64,000 nt of DNA from Haliclystus octoradiatus (Eukaryota; Cnidaria; Staurozoa; Stauromedusae; Haliclystidae): positions 24,788,174-24,852,173 of the forward strand of contig OU744448.1 of the NCBI GenBank assembly GCA_916610825.1. Reading direction: 5' to 3'. The position numbers and the translations under genes are program-made. The first letter of the stretch is position 1, and the number at the start of each line of letters is the position of its first letter. Shown one piece after another: positions 11,001-23,200 of this stretch. The notes under the pieces are model-generated. The model ran no database searches and was not told the DNA's origin. It was given only the letters and a program-made list of their open reading frames with translations.

Positions 11001-14000
11001 TCGATATTTCAATACGCTTCTTCTACCGTGCGTTTATTTTACAAACATGTTATGGTATCACTATTTATCTCCTGCAAAACAAATCATTAAGTTCATGAAC
11101 TGTTCATGAACTTTATGAACATCCCTGTATCTCTATTGAACAATTCATGAAATTTTCATGAACGTACGGCATTTAATGTTCATGAACTGTTTTCACAGGG
11201 GATATGAACATACATGAAAATGTGAAATAAATAATAACTAACAATTCTAAATCGTTATCTAAATCTAAATGAAAAGGAATATCTGAAAGATGGTTTGAAA
11301 TATTGTTTTGCAATTGTTATTTTAGAGTTAAAGCAGTGGCTAAACCAGAAGATCCTAAATATTTGAGAAACGCAAATGTAGTATCTCAAACTAAAGCTGT
11401 AGAAAAACAAGAAACAAATGATGTAGATGCAAAGATAAGAAAACGCCTTGATCTTTTAAAAGCTGACAAAGCAGGTAATTGGGTGATAAGCATGTTTGAA
11501 TATCATAAAAAAAATTCACTTGGAAACTAAGATTTCTGGTCTCTTCCCAATCCCAAAGATATCTGAAAGTTTAATGTTCTAAATATTTATTGGTTTTTTC
11601 ATTATCCATGAAAGATCGAATGTCCATGTACATTTGTAAAGATTTTATGATAATCAAATCAAGCAATTTAATTCAGGTGGACGAAAATTGCAATCCATGG
11701 AGATCTGATGAGACATAATCCTACGGCTTTCTCGAACATCCGCGGGTTATGAATGTCATCCGCTATTATGAAAATCTAAACACTTGTAAACTTGTAAGTA
11801 CTTTGAAGCATAAATAATCAAAATAATTAATTATCATGCTAGGACTCGAACTGGCATGAACTGCTCTCTTGTCAGACACACTAACTACCAACCGCAGCCA
11901 ACAAGAGCTGTTGAAACAAAAAGTATTTAATTGTAATCGGACCCTAACCATATGACCGTAACCACGTGTTCGAGTGAAACACATGATCGAATTGCAAGCC
12001 GCCGTCATTTAGAAAAACTGCGGTTGTTCGATAAAGCAGCTGGATTATTCATGACCTTAATGGCTTGTGTTTTCTTAGCCTCATTCCATAACAGCCCTCA
12101 GCTCCACGCAGACGCCTCATTGTAGCGTCTGCGTGAAGTTGAGGGCTGTTATGGAATGAGGCTATGTTTTTCTGTTGTACCATTGAACATGTCATTTACA
12201 TAGTAACTCGATGGACAGGAAAACATTCCAATTTTCTACAAACTCCTGATTATTTGACTACTTTAATCTCCTGAATTGTTCTTGTGCTGATTATCCAGGT
12301 TTTACTAAAAAGCATTAGCTGCTTCTTTCTGGATTTGTAGTCTGCATAATACTTGTTACCCTAGCTAGATTCTCGTGTGCATTTTTCTTCTAAATAGAGT
12401 TCATTTTTGTTGATAAATACTTTCAGGTTCTTCATCATCTGCTGTAAATGTAGAAGATAGGTTCTCACAAGTGATTGGTCGATCACCCCAATCAGCAAAT
12501 CGTTCAAATGATGTAGGTTTCATTCAACACATACTGCATACACAAGTCTAGCTTTGACAATTATTTGTTACTAAGGTGTATTGCGCTTACCTAAATGCAA
12601 ATCTGGTTTTAATTGCATTCATACGGAATTGACAAAACAATAGATCAATGCAAACAAATACAAGTAATATAAACACTGCGGGAATAGAGTCAATAGAAAA
12701 CAATATAAAGTTCAAATTTAAACATAATATATAATAAGCCTTCGGCTAGCAACCTCTGCCCAAGGCTGTGTTGCTTCGCTCCAAAAAGATTGCTTCGCAA
12801 TTCGTGTGACTTACAGGATCTGATCAATTATTCTGAATATTGTGAACTGCACGATTATTCTATTAATGAAGCTACTTGCACAACGCATTTAAATAAAATG
12901 TACAGTACAAATGCAAAACTTTGAATATAAAATGCAATTTAATGGGGCTACTACAACACAAATTTAAATATAAAGTGCATCATAGAATATCCAAATGCAA
13001 ATGAAGTATAGTAGTAACAATTTAAACGTTTAAAGTAAAAACAGATACATTTTAAAATAAAAACAAACTTAAACATATAATATGGAGTATTCCATTTCGA
13101 TCCTCGATCTACTCCAAACTCGCGGTTACGCTACCACAATCGTGAGCTAAAACGTTGTTTGGAAGGATCCAGTGGGATGATTTTGAAAGACAGAAGTGGA
13201 AAAGTCGTAATTATGAAATAAATCTAGTCGTTTCAGAAATGTTTATTTTGTTGATACAGAGCGATCTACGGTAAAATAAATAGCATCCTGTAGTATAGAG
13301 ATATACCTAACCGTAAAGTAATTTAACTCGAACTTCAAACTGCTGCCTTGGAAGGGTTTGACATGAAAATTCTCAATTTTTGACAATCTCTTGCGTTTTC
13401 GCACGGCAATATTTGTTTACAAATACACAGAATAGCGTTATTATTATATAGATAGCTACAGATACGGCCGTAAATACATTCTTCTGACCAGGGGTACCCC
13501 CTCAAAGCATCAATTGTCAATTCCCCCCTCAAAGCGTCAATTGTCAATTCCCCCCTCAAAACTGTTTATGAACTTTCAGGCTATTTCACATTAATGAACT
13601 TTTCATGAACTGCTCATAAACCCACAAAAAATGTAACAGTGTATTCTTCAATATCCAAATGATATCCTAATTTGAGGATGCAATATATATTTACTAAGAA
13701 AGTTTTATGTTTACAAATCGAGTTTAGATATTACAACATAGATGGCAGTTACCTAGTTACATTTTTTGAACGGATTTGTCAAAAGCAGTATATTGGTAGA
13801 GGATAAACCATGAGCCATAAATATATGGTAAATCAGATTTGACAGGTGTGAGCAGGTGCAAACCAATCTGTTCAAATAGTATCAACGCAAAAGGATTAAC
13901 TTTGAGAATCAAGTAGTAGACATTTGAAAATTCTGAAAATAAACAAAAAGTATTTAAAAATATGTCGGTAAATATGCTAATATAAATATGTCGGTATTGT

Positions 14001-17000
14001 GATTCAATAGATTTTAAAACCACAACCTCACCTCACTGAAGAAGAACAAATACAACAATTGCTTCGTCAAACGACTGATCTTTCTGCAATTGAGAACCCT
14101 AATGATGATACAGAACAGTATGGTTCATCACCTACCAATGACGTTGAAAAAAGACTAATGAAACTGAAGGGAATTGACAAATGTAAGTGTAATTATGTTG
14201 TTAGCTAGACACAAGCTTTTTGTTAACGGTGAACGTCGGCCGTCTTCTCCCGAATATCAAACATGTGTGATTCTTGGGAGAGGATCGATGATGAATTTGT
14301 TCAATTTTTCTCGATTGTAAATGGAAACCAGGTTAGTGGGAAATTCCTACATCGTGGTGTTATGGCGCGATCGGAGGGTTCCATGTATAGTTGTATACTT
14401 TGTGAATATTTCAAAGATTCTCACCCTTTTCTGTTTATACATTTTCCAGGCAAAATACAAGGTTTTGTAATATCTGATCCCATACAATAACAATATTAGA
14501 TGAATTGCCAATTTAATTTTGAAGCAAGCCATTTGATGAACTTTACGTAGAGTTATTCAAAATATCCCCTGTAAAATACAGTTCATGAAATTTTTGTCTT
14601 GATTAGCTTCTATGAAACCCAGAACCCCATAAGTAGTTATTTTATCAACTACCCTATAAAAACGTATAATCTTGTTTGGAATCAGGTGCAGGATTGGATA
14701 ACGACACAGTTAATATATATAGTTGTACTCTTTATTATAATAATGGTATGCTAGATGCTAAGGGAAACTATAGCCGTTAGTCAGAGCTGTTTGATACAAC
14801 AGACACGGCCGTACAGTAAGAAGGCAAGAGGCAAATGAGAATGTTTAAGTGGTACAGCTTGCACACATATAGATTTACAGGAAATTATTAACAATAGACA
14901 ATTATACTATGATGTACATAATATACAAAACCACTACAATCACCTTGTTTTGAACATGCTGACTGAATCATTTATGAAAAAGTATAATTGAGTGGTAAAT
15001 GTAGTGATTATTCTTATTACGTTTTACAGCTCAAATTTCAAAGCATAGAATCGAAGATGACAGTTCTGAAGATGAAGGAACATCTGCAGCAAAGATTGTT
15101 GCGAAGGTAAGCCAGCCTTGCACATGTGATAGTAGATGGGTATTTGCTACAATGTAACTTGAATGACTGTTTATTTTTGATGTACTTTATCTAGATATTC
15201 AAATATGTCTTTATTGTATGCAGGCAATGGCTGAAGACCGCTTGGATGATAAACTCAAATCTCAGGGATTAGGTAAATGACGTATCAGATACCATTCTGA
15301 TGTACTTTCTTGATAGACATTAGACTTGATGGTGATACAAAGATGTCTGTGTTTGATTTATTTCGAGATGTTCATGAGTAAATTTGTTAAAAACAGCATC
15401 ATTAAAGTTGAATTTAATATTGTCTAGTGTACACATTGGACAAAATTGATAGACAAAATACAAAAAGAAAATTGTAAGCACAATCTAGTACAAAGATATC
15501 TCAATTGATTGAGATAGACAGACATTAAATGACGCTATAAAGTAGATAGAGATAATTAGAGATACTTACAGGACAAATGACAGAAACAGAAGAGAAGTTA
15601 CAATGTGGCGGCATTATAATTGACATTTCTTCAAATGGACATGACAAGTTGAATTCCGTGCTATCTAATACAGGATACACTACAACAGTAATCAAATTAT
15701 AGTTAATGAAACAGCAAAACAATTTCACATTGAAAATTAATTTTGTTTAATGTGAAGACAATTTCAATGTTTTAGCTTATCTGAAAATTAGCATAATTCT
15801 ATATAAATATTCGATAAACTTGAAAAATATTCTCTTCTGACCTACCCAAAGATGAGATCAGATTATTTTTTACTAGATATTCAAAACCTGTTGTTTGTTA
15901 ATTATCCAATCAATAGTATTTTATCCTGTTTTTGTTTGGATTGGTAAGCTACGTAGAAATTAATGTCAAAAGAGATTGTAGGGCAGACTGCAATGAACAT
16001 TGTTTAGGTGTTCCTCAGATTAAGTTTTGTTTTACATTTGTCTTTTAGGTCATCTACTGGAAAAATCTCCAGATTCATCATCAAAGATAACACAACGAAT
16101 AGTAGGTTATGCTTTATAATAAAATGGGATACATGTTCATGATTTTAAATAGTTACATTTACTTCAGATTAAATACATTTTGGCAACAAGAAATCCGATT
16201 TCAAAATTGAGATGATGCATTTGTTTTAGTAGCTTAAAAACAAATTATGAAAATTTCTTAGTTAAATCATGCACCAGTCAATGGACATCACGTCTCCCTG
16301 ACTCCCGGATAATTGACAATTAGCAAGTATTAAAATTGGTTAATTTCACTGGTATCAGAAGAGGTAAAGTTTTTAAAGCACGACCCTAAATTATTTGGAT
16401 ATTGGAATATCAAAGTATCCATTTCTTAATTTATATAGTAAACGGTTTTGGCCTTAATGTAATAATTTTTGAATTCCCTGCTTTCAATATTATGTTTAAT
16501 ATCATGGCAAGAATCTGGATACCACTGTAATTGAACCTGTGTTACAAAGCAAGCACTGATGTGACACATTGATGTCCTGCTATTTCCTGGGCTTGTGATG
16601 TCAACCCCTGAGAAAAACAGTTCAGGAGTTCATGAACAGTTCATGAACGTTAAATGGACCCAAATTTTCATGAACTGCTCATGAAATGCTCATAAACAAT
16701 TCATCAACAGTTCATAAACAGTTCATGGAAATTGGGGCCATTTAATGTTCTTAAATTGTTTTTCGCAGGAAAATTGACTGATGTATTATATAGGTCAAAT
16801 TAAATTAACACTTATCAAACAACATTGAATGTGCCCATGAGAATTATTAGACCGAGGTTTATTTTATCTGCCATCTGCCGAGGCCTGATAACTTCCCACT
16901 GTCACGCAAAACATCAGCACCTCAATGGCAGCTCTGTGAGAAGAGGAGAAGTATTACAAATTGATTACAAAAATTTTGTTTAAATATATGTTCATGTACA

Positions 17001-18200
17001 TTCATGTTTATCGTGTGACTCATATCTGCATAAATCTGTTCTACAATATATTGCTACCAGTAACCTATATTGCCTTCTTTGAATTTCGATGTAATGAAGT
17101 TGATGTAGTAAATCTTATTTATAATGAAGATTTAAATTTGTAAGCAGAGTTTTTCAACTCATCATCCTTGAAATCTTGGAGAATGGGGATGCTATTGTCT
17201 TCATATGTTGTTGCAATCTAATGTCTGAAGCTCTACTCTATTGTCTCGACTTATTATATCACCTCCCAATGACACAACATGAATTTTCAGTCTTTGATTA
17301 GCCAATAGGAAGCTAAAAAATGTTTGAAAAGACTACATTTAATAATAATGATAATTATCAACTAAATACTAGAGAACATTACTGTTAACATAACAACAGC
17401 TCTAATGATAGAGACGAGTTACCTTGTTCAATGCAAACAATATTTGGCTTTCACAAACTGTTCATGAACTGTTCATGAACAATTTATGAACTTATGAACG
17501 TTTTTCACAGAGGATTCTCACAAATAAATTTGGGAACATTGATATATACCAGCTCAGATACTGCTAGTGCTCCGACTTTTAAAAACGCAAGCACAGAAGG
17601 TAATTTATATGTTTTACAATTATGTTAATCCAGTTGTTAAATTGAATTTTAGGAAAACCATCAATTTCCAACTGTGCCAGGAATAAAGAGATCTGAATCA
17701 GATGAAGAGTTACCATGGTGCTGTATTTGCAATGAGGACGCAACATTGAGATGTATAGATTGTGACGATGATCTTTATTGCAGGAGATGCTTCAAGTAAG
17801 ACAATCTGAACAAGTGACACACAACTTTATTCAATGAAAGCCTTTGCTACCTGACAACATCCATTAACATATTTAGTGTCCCTTGCAAAACATTTTACAA
17901 ACTGAGGAACAGTCCATGGACATTTCCTGGGGAATTCATGAACTCATTAAGCTTTCACACAATGGCGTGGCTGTAATTGATAATAACTGATTGAGAAGAA
18001 AAATGCTAATATTCGAAACTTTGCAATTGCATTCCCTTGTGTCCCTGTGCAATGGGATAATACCCCCTGTGATCTGCTTATGGCATTCATCGATTTTCAA
18101 ATCCTAAAGTCTATTGTTTTTTGTTTGTAGAGATGGACATAAAGATGACCCAGAGTACAAAGGACATCAGACACAGCCATACAAGCCACCAGTTAAGTGA
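8040..18200 (+). CDS. ZFYVE19: ZFYVE19/ANCHR orthologue (abscission/NoCut checkpoint regulator), 10 coding exons
   Basis: Exons 8040-8093, 9605-9729, 11326-11474, 12427-12512, 14011-14182, 15030-15106, 15224-15272, 16049-16101, 17653-17795 and 18131-18200 join in frame to 325 residues (human is about 470). Residues 1-60 hold an FYVE-type zinc finger with all four cysteine pairs (CFKC, CPIC, CSNC, CKTC). Residues 272-325 carry the diagnostic C-terminal B-box-like finger with [16 protein letters not shown] and YCRRCF. Between them are charged helical segments ([22 protein letters not shown]) and an acidic DDSSEDE patch, where vertebrate ANCHR has its VPS4-binding MIM regions. The family delays ESCRT-III/VPS4 abscission at the midbody in response to Aurora B. 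The start is the first Met before the first CxxC, and the very short first exon matches the family N-terminus. Introns are loaded with foldback MITEs. The middle region is shorter than in human, which may be real or may hide an unfound exon. Confidence 0.92.
8790..8949 (-). repeat. tRNA-derived SINE
   Basis: Read on the minus strand from 8949, the head has a Pol III A box (TGGTGTAGTGGTTAGAGCG) and B box (GGGTTCAATCC) at tRNA-like spacing. It does not form a proper acceptor stem. The body continues with GGCGTCAGGAAGGGCATCCG, a motif I recall from tRNA-derived SINE bodies in other animals. It is intronic in ZFYVE19, antisense to the gene. Confidence 0.75.
10475..10701. repeat. Foldback MITE, GTTCATGAAC family (type copy)
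   Basis: A complete 227-bp copy in ZFYVE19 intron 2. The left end CCCTGCGAAAAACAGTTCAG mirrors the right end, which finishes in CTGTTTTTTGCAGGG. Further in, TAAATGGCCCC mirrors GGGGCCATTTA. Between them are repeated GTTCATGAAC palindromes separated to give an 11-bp period. Related copies, many partial, lie at 11090-11203, 13558-13630, 14566-14596, 16605-16769, 17455-17514, 17879-17950, 18565-18662, 55521-55695, 61477-61638 and 62028-62140. No open frame is present. Confidence 0.88.
10832..11026. repeat. 97/98-bp tandem duplication
   Basis: The segment 10832-10928 is repeated at 10929-11026 with only a few changes (TGAAGATCC versus TGGAAGAGCC, and CTTTTTCT versus CTTCTTCT). Each copy contains a good acceptor-like TTGATTCAG. 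It lies inside ZFYVE19 intron 2. The high identity suggests a recent event. Confidence 0.9.
11838..11899 (-). repeat. tRNA-like SINE head
   Basis: On the minus strand GGCTGCGGTTGGTAGTTAGT (A-box-like) is followed about 35 bases later by AGTTCGAGTCC (B-box-like). The 3' side does not pair with the 5' side as a tRNA acceptor stem would, so I call it a tRNA-derived repeat rather than a tRNA gene. It is a different family from the one at 8790-8949. It lies in ZFYVE19 intron 3. Confidence 0.6.
12076..12164. repeat. Near-perfect 40-bp hairpin
   Basis: Two 40-base arms (12076-12115 and 12125-12164) differ at only 2 positions and flank a 9-base loop. Both ends carry TA (TAGCCTCATTCC and GGAATGAGGCTA). 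It sits in ZFYVE19 intron 3. It is either a tiny TA-flanked MITE or a hairpin RNA precursor derived from one. Confidence 0.85.
13496..13560. repeat. 27-bp tandem repeat
   Basis: A unit reading about CCCCCCTCAAAGCGTCAATT plus GTCAATT occurs about 2.4 times in ZFYVE19 intron 4, directly beside a partial GTTCATGAAC-family element at 13558-13630. Confidence 0.75.
16605..16769. repeat. Foldback MITE, GTTCATGAAC family
   Basis: About 165 bp in ZFYVE19 intron 8, bounded by CCCCTGAGAAAAACAGTTCA and TTGTTTTTCGCAGG. It has the same GTTCATGAAC core and the subterminal TAAATGGACCC and GGGGCCATTTA pair as the copy at 10475-10701. Confidence 0.85.
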
Positions 18201-20242
18201 TGAAAATCAATTTAGAAGTATAATTTATTTTAAAGGTCATCAGTCGATGATACTGCTGCAATACTACATTCTAGGATTATATAAAGTTATTATTATTTAG
18301 CTGGTTTATTTAATACAGATTTTGATCATCCTAGAATGTTTTTGATTGTAAAGAATGGATGTCCACGCTATTTACAATCGGGAATTATAATAGATATGTA
18401 CATTTCCAAGTAATCATTTCAGGTATTGTTTAAAACATGGAATCGAGAAATGAAGCAAAATCATAAAGGTTGTGATATTCTCTCATAAGTAATATGAAAT
18501 ATTAAAATAATTGGTTGTAAAATACAAAACAGTATTATGAACTTTAAACAAACCAATTTGCGTGAAGTGTTCATTAGCAGGTCGTGAAAGCCAGATCATT
18601 TAATGCCCATATGAACTGTTCACAAGGTGTCATTGAACAGTTCATGAAAAAATTTTTCGCTGAGCACATGACACCAAAAATTTCAAATAGATTTGGATAT
18701 CATATGTTTTGGAAGCGCACCATCTTCTAAAACCATAACAGACTGTTTAAAAACACAGCATGCCTTTCCAAATTTCCAAACAACTAATTGTTTTTTAAAA
18801 GACACCATATGTTTTGCGAACACAACATCCAACCCTAATAACAGCTAACCATGTAATTCTGTGACCTTTTCTCTTGTCACTCTCACTTATTGTGTTGGAG
18901 GCTATAATGGTTTTGAGTAATGGGAGAAATAGTACTTGAAAAAATACTTGAACCCATCCGTGTATGCATTGGAAATGATTACAACCACTAACAATGTGGT
19001 TGCCATGGCAATATCTCTCTCCAATAAATATCTTACGGTTCACACAACACTCCTAGCTGTTGATTAATTAGAGGTATTTTCAGCAGGAATATCTAACTAC
19101 TGTATCTATTATGGATAATACACATTATAATCTAGATCAATTTATTAGACATAAAAGCGCAAATGATAAATACAGACTGAAACAAAGCATATACGTATTT
19201 TCTTATTTAATTCCAACAGAAAAAAGTTAAATTCTCAAGTTTACCAAGGTACAGTAGACTGAAATACGGCATAAGTCATTTAGAGTTATCCATTTTGTCA
19301 CAGTATGGTAGGCCTACTGACGTCAAACATGTATATAACTACACACATATTTAGATACCATTCCAGTCACTTGTCTTAGCATTTTTAACCGTTTGATTCT
19401 GCTTTTCTGCATAGAATGGTTTCACTTGCTAATTGCCATTTATATATATGCCAATGATACCAGTATTTTACTCAAATATCTTACTTGAAAACCGACTGAG
19501 AAAACAGCGTAAAACTGGACATACACACACCACACTCGCAGACTTCTGCATTTATATAGATAGGAATACGGACACTCTCTATGATTAATGGTTAATAGGG
19601 AGGTTTGGATTTTTTGACGAGACGAGATCTTTCACGAGTTACGTCATCACGCATGCGTATTAATATCAAGATAAGGGGGATGCCGCGAAAGTCGTGATTT
19701 GTTGTTTCATGATTTACGAGATTAATAACACTCTGATGACTGAAAATTGAAACATTATAAGCTTTGTGCTATTTTCAAGGATTTGTTGGATAGAAAATAC
19801 AAAACACCAGCTATAAATTATCATATAACATCTTTTCAGTTACAGCCTATATGAAACTATACACACCAATTAATTGTAACTGTCAACTATCTATAACATA
19901 TATTATTCAGATGACCTCAGTAGTCATTACAAAGTCATACAGAGTTATACTCATGTAAAATTATCAGATTTAAATTTGGTAAACCTACATAATCTTTTGT
20001 AGCATTTTAATGTTTTGCTTCAATTGCTACCTTAATTCCAACGTCTTTAGTCCAATTGTTTTGAAAAGTATTTTATTATTAAATTTCGAATAGATTTCTC
20101 AATGTCTGTTAGATGATTTTCAAATCAAATACATACGATGTTACAGCTCAGAATTTCTGAGTCTGAATGTTTACAATATCACAATAAATTATCTACTATC
20201 CTTTGAGGATTTACAAACAAATTGTAGTAATGTTTATTAATA
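18201..20242. other. Intergenic region between convergent ZFYVE19 and desaturase genes
   Basis: Two kilobases with no credible exon. A degraded GTTCATGAAC-family repeat lies at about 18565-18662. The minus-strand frame at 18795-19043 has no recognisable domain. Both flanking genes end toward this region, so it should contain two 3' UTRs, but I could not pick a poly(A) site with confidence. Confidence 0.6.
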
Positions 20243-23200
20243 TTAACCAATAGCATTAACACCTTCGACAAATAATGGCGAAAAACCTTTTGCTTCTTGA
20301 GCTGTTTCTCTTAACACTCTAATCACATCAATATTTGCATCGATAAATGTTTTTGAATTATATGGTAAATTATGTTTTTCACATAAATCCTTTACATCCG
20401 GCATCATTGCCCTCAAATTACCACGACCAGCATTTGGAAATAAATGATGTTCAACTTGGAATTGTAAACCACCATGGAACCAATCAAATATAGGATAGCA
20501 ATCAACATTTAACGTTGTATAGAATTGTGATGCAATATAACCATCTTCATACTTTGGTAATCCTTTAAAGGTTGGCATTGAAAAATGACTTAATGTGATT
20601 TGCACATGAATAATACCAGCAATAAAATGCGATAAGAGAACAAAAATGACAATATCTGTCACAGTAGGAAGACATGACACTAACATTGTGAACCAACTCC
20701 AAAAACCAAGCAGCGCCAATAACTCAACTTCAAACATTCCAATTTTCTCACTCGTTGTAAAGATATGAATAAAACTTTGTGCGTATAAATTGAATCTAGC
20801 AAGTGCCATAATTGGATAATACAAGTAATGTTGTTTAGAAACGAAGAATTGTGCAACTGAACCAAAACTCAAGGTTTTTTTATGATAAAATGAAAAGACA
20901 GATTTGAAGAATTCTTTTGATACAGCTAAGAATGGAACATGTTGAATATCAGGATCGTATTCAATTGAATTAGTAACAATATGATGCATGTTATGACTTG
21001 CTTTCCACCATCCAATACTAACACCAGTTGTAAAATTACCAGCAATCATACCAATCAAATCATCAAGTTTTGGGTTGTATGTAATACCATGATGACCGAG
21101 ATCATGTCCAATGAATGCCATCTGTTGCCAAAAGAATCCCATGCTAAGAGCTGCTCCGATAACACCCAGTTTACTATCTGATTGTTTTAAAACCAAATAA
21201 ACAGCCAATCCAAAGAGAAATAAAAGCCATACCAATTGCTTGTAATAAAAACCAACTAAAATTAAAAATAACAAACAATTATAACTGACATAGTAATGTG
21301 GATCACATCATATCAGACAAGAAATTGAGGTCATGACCAGGTCATGATAATCTATATTAGTAGTTCTAACCCCTAGGTTATACGCCGTACTTTCGAGAGG
21401 CGATCCATCAAAAATGGATCGGCACGCCTGAAAGTACGGCGTATAATCTGGCAAAGTACGGCGATTAATTTTTGGGTCGACCCAAAATCGAAAGTACGGC
21501 TGATCCAGGCGTACCAAACTGAAAACAGCCGTACCGGTACGCCTGAAAAAGCAGTTGGAATATACGCCGTACTTTCGTGAGGCGTACCATTTCGAATTTG
21601 GAATGTTTTCGTCATTTCCAGGGGGTTTCTGTATGAATTTCTTATTGTTTCCTGCCTGTTGCTAAGTAACCGTGGTTAGTAATCCTATCACAACAATAGC
21701 TGTGGTGTAGTATTACGTTTTAAATTCAAATAAATGAATAAACTACTGTTGTGATCACATTTGAGTATTCTTTGCCATTTTTATATTTTATCATGATTTT
21801 ATCGAAAGCAAATAATCTATCTATCAATGATATATTGTTTTTGAGCACTTTAAATATGAAAAATATTTTAAGTATGAAGATAACATAATCTTGAGCATCG
21901 TGATTGTAAACCAAACATATTTTAGTGGTTTTGTAAATACGCATATGTCGACAAATAATAATTTGCAGTAAAAACTTTGCAGATTTCGAATTAAAAAGTC
22001 TTCCTATTACGGATTCTCAGAACAGAATGTCACAGCTCTTCTCACAGGAAGCGGTAAAGTTCAAACAAAAATCAACTGGGACGCCACTTTTGGATCGGCG
22101 TATAATCCCACTTTTGTAATTTTTGTGTTTGGTCGAATTGGTACGGCGTACCAAAAAAAGTTGGTACGGCTCTCGAAAGTACGGCATGTAACCTAGGGGT
22201 AAATCAACCAACGTAGCCTTCTATTTATCAGCAGTTCGATTACAGCTCCGTTTCTACTATTAGCAGATTCTACTGTAGCAATTCAAATTGTTTTGCATGA
22301 AACAATGATTAATTTCTAGTCTTCATTCACTAAATGTTGAAAGCTAGCAAAGCTCAAATTCAAGTATTACAGTAGAAACCGTTTATAACTGCACCCCTGG
22401 GGAATCTGAAAAAAGTATGTTATAGATGTGCCGTTATAGCCAATATTACGTCATAACAATAGAACAATAGAAAATGACTTGGCCTACTTTTCTTTCTAAT
22501 GACGCATGCGCAATGAAAATGGCTTTTTAATTTTGGATGAGGTTGACGAACCAAATAGCTGCGATAAATTAGATCCAGAAAAAGAACGAAATAGCTTCAA
22601 CCAATTAGCTACGATAAAGGGACTTTTTAAGCTGCGTACATAATTATTTCTCATATACAATTAAAACTTATAAAGGTGAAGTAAATATAATCATGCGAGG
22701 CAGTAAGGCCACGCATGGATTTTAACATTAGTAATTCAGCAATATATTTATAAGAAATGTTATCTGTGTTCGGGTTTTAGACCTGCTGCAGAACTTTATA
22801 GTATCAATAAGAAGGTTCTATTGAAACCGGTTGTGTTGTGTATAATTCATTAACTCACATAATCAAGATACTCTTATTGGAAATTAAAACGCCCCCTAAA
22901 TTAATGTAACACTAGCACATCCCAGCACATCCCACAACAGCAAATAGACTAGAAAGAAAGTCATCGGTACCAATGAAACTAAACAACCTAACATAGCATG
23001 ACGCAAAAGTAGACAATGGTTTTATGCAAAAATTCAAAAGATATTTTGTAACAAAAATGTGGCTTTATTAATTATTTCAATACTCGAGTGATGTATTCAC
23101 TATTGAACTGCTATCGATTTGAAGGAAGATAAATAATATATACTACTTTTGGAAGGCTGCATAACTACTGCAGAAATGACAAATCGTGCGAGAAACACTT

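Noticed and set aside
20680..21181. Extra frames on both strands inside the desaturase exon
   Set aside because: Shadow frames of the validated desaturase coding sequence, with no motif of their own.
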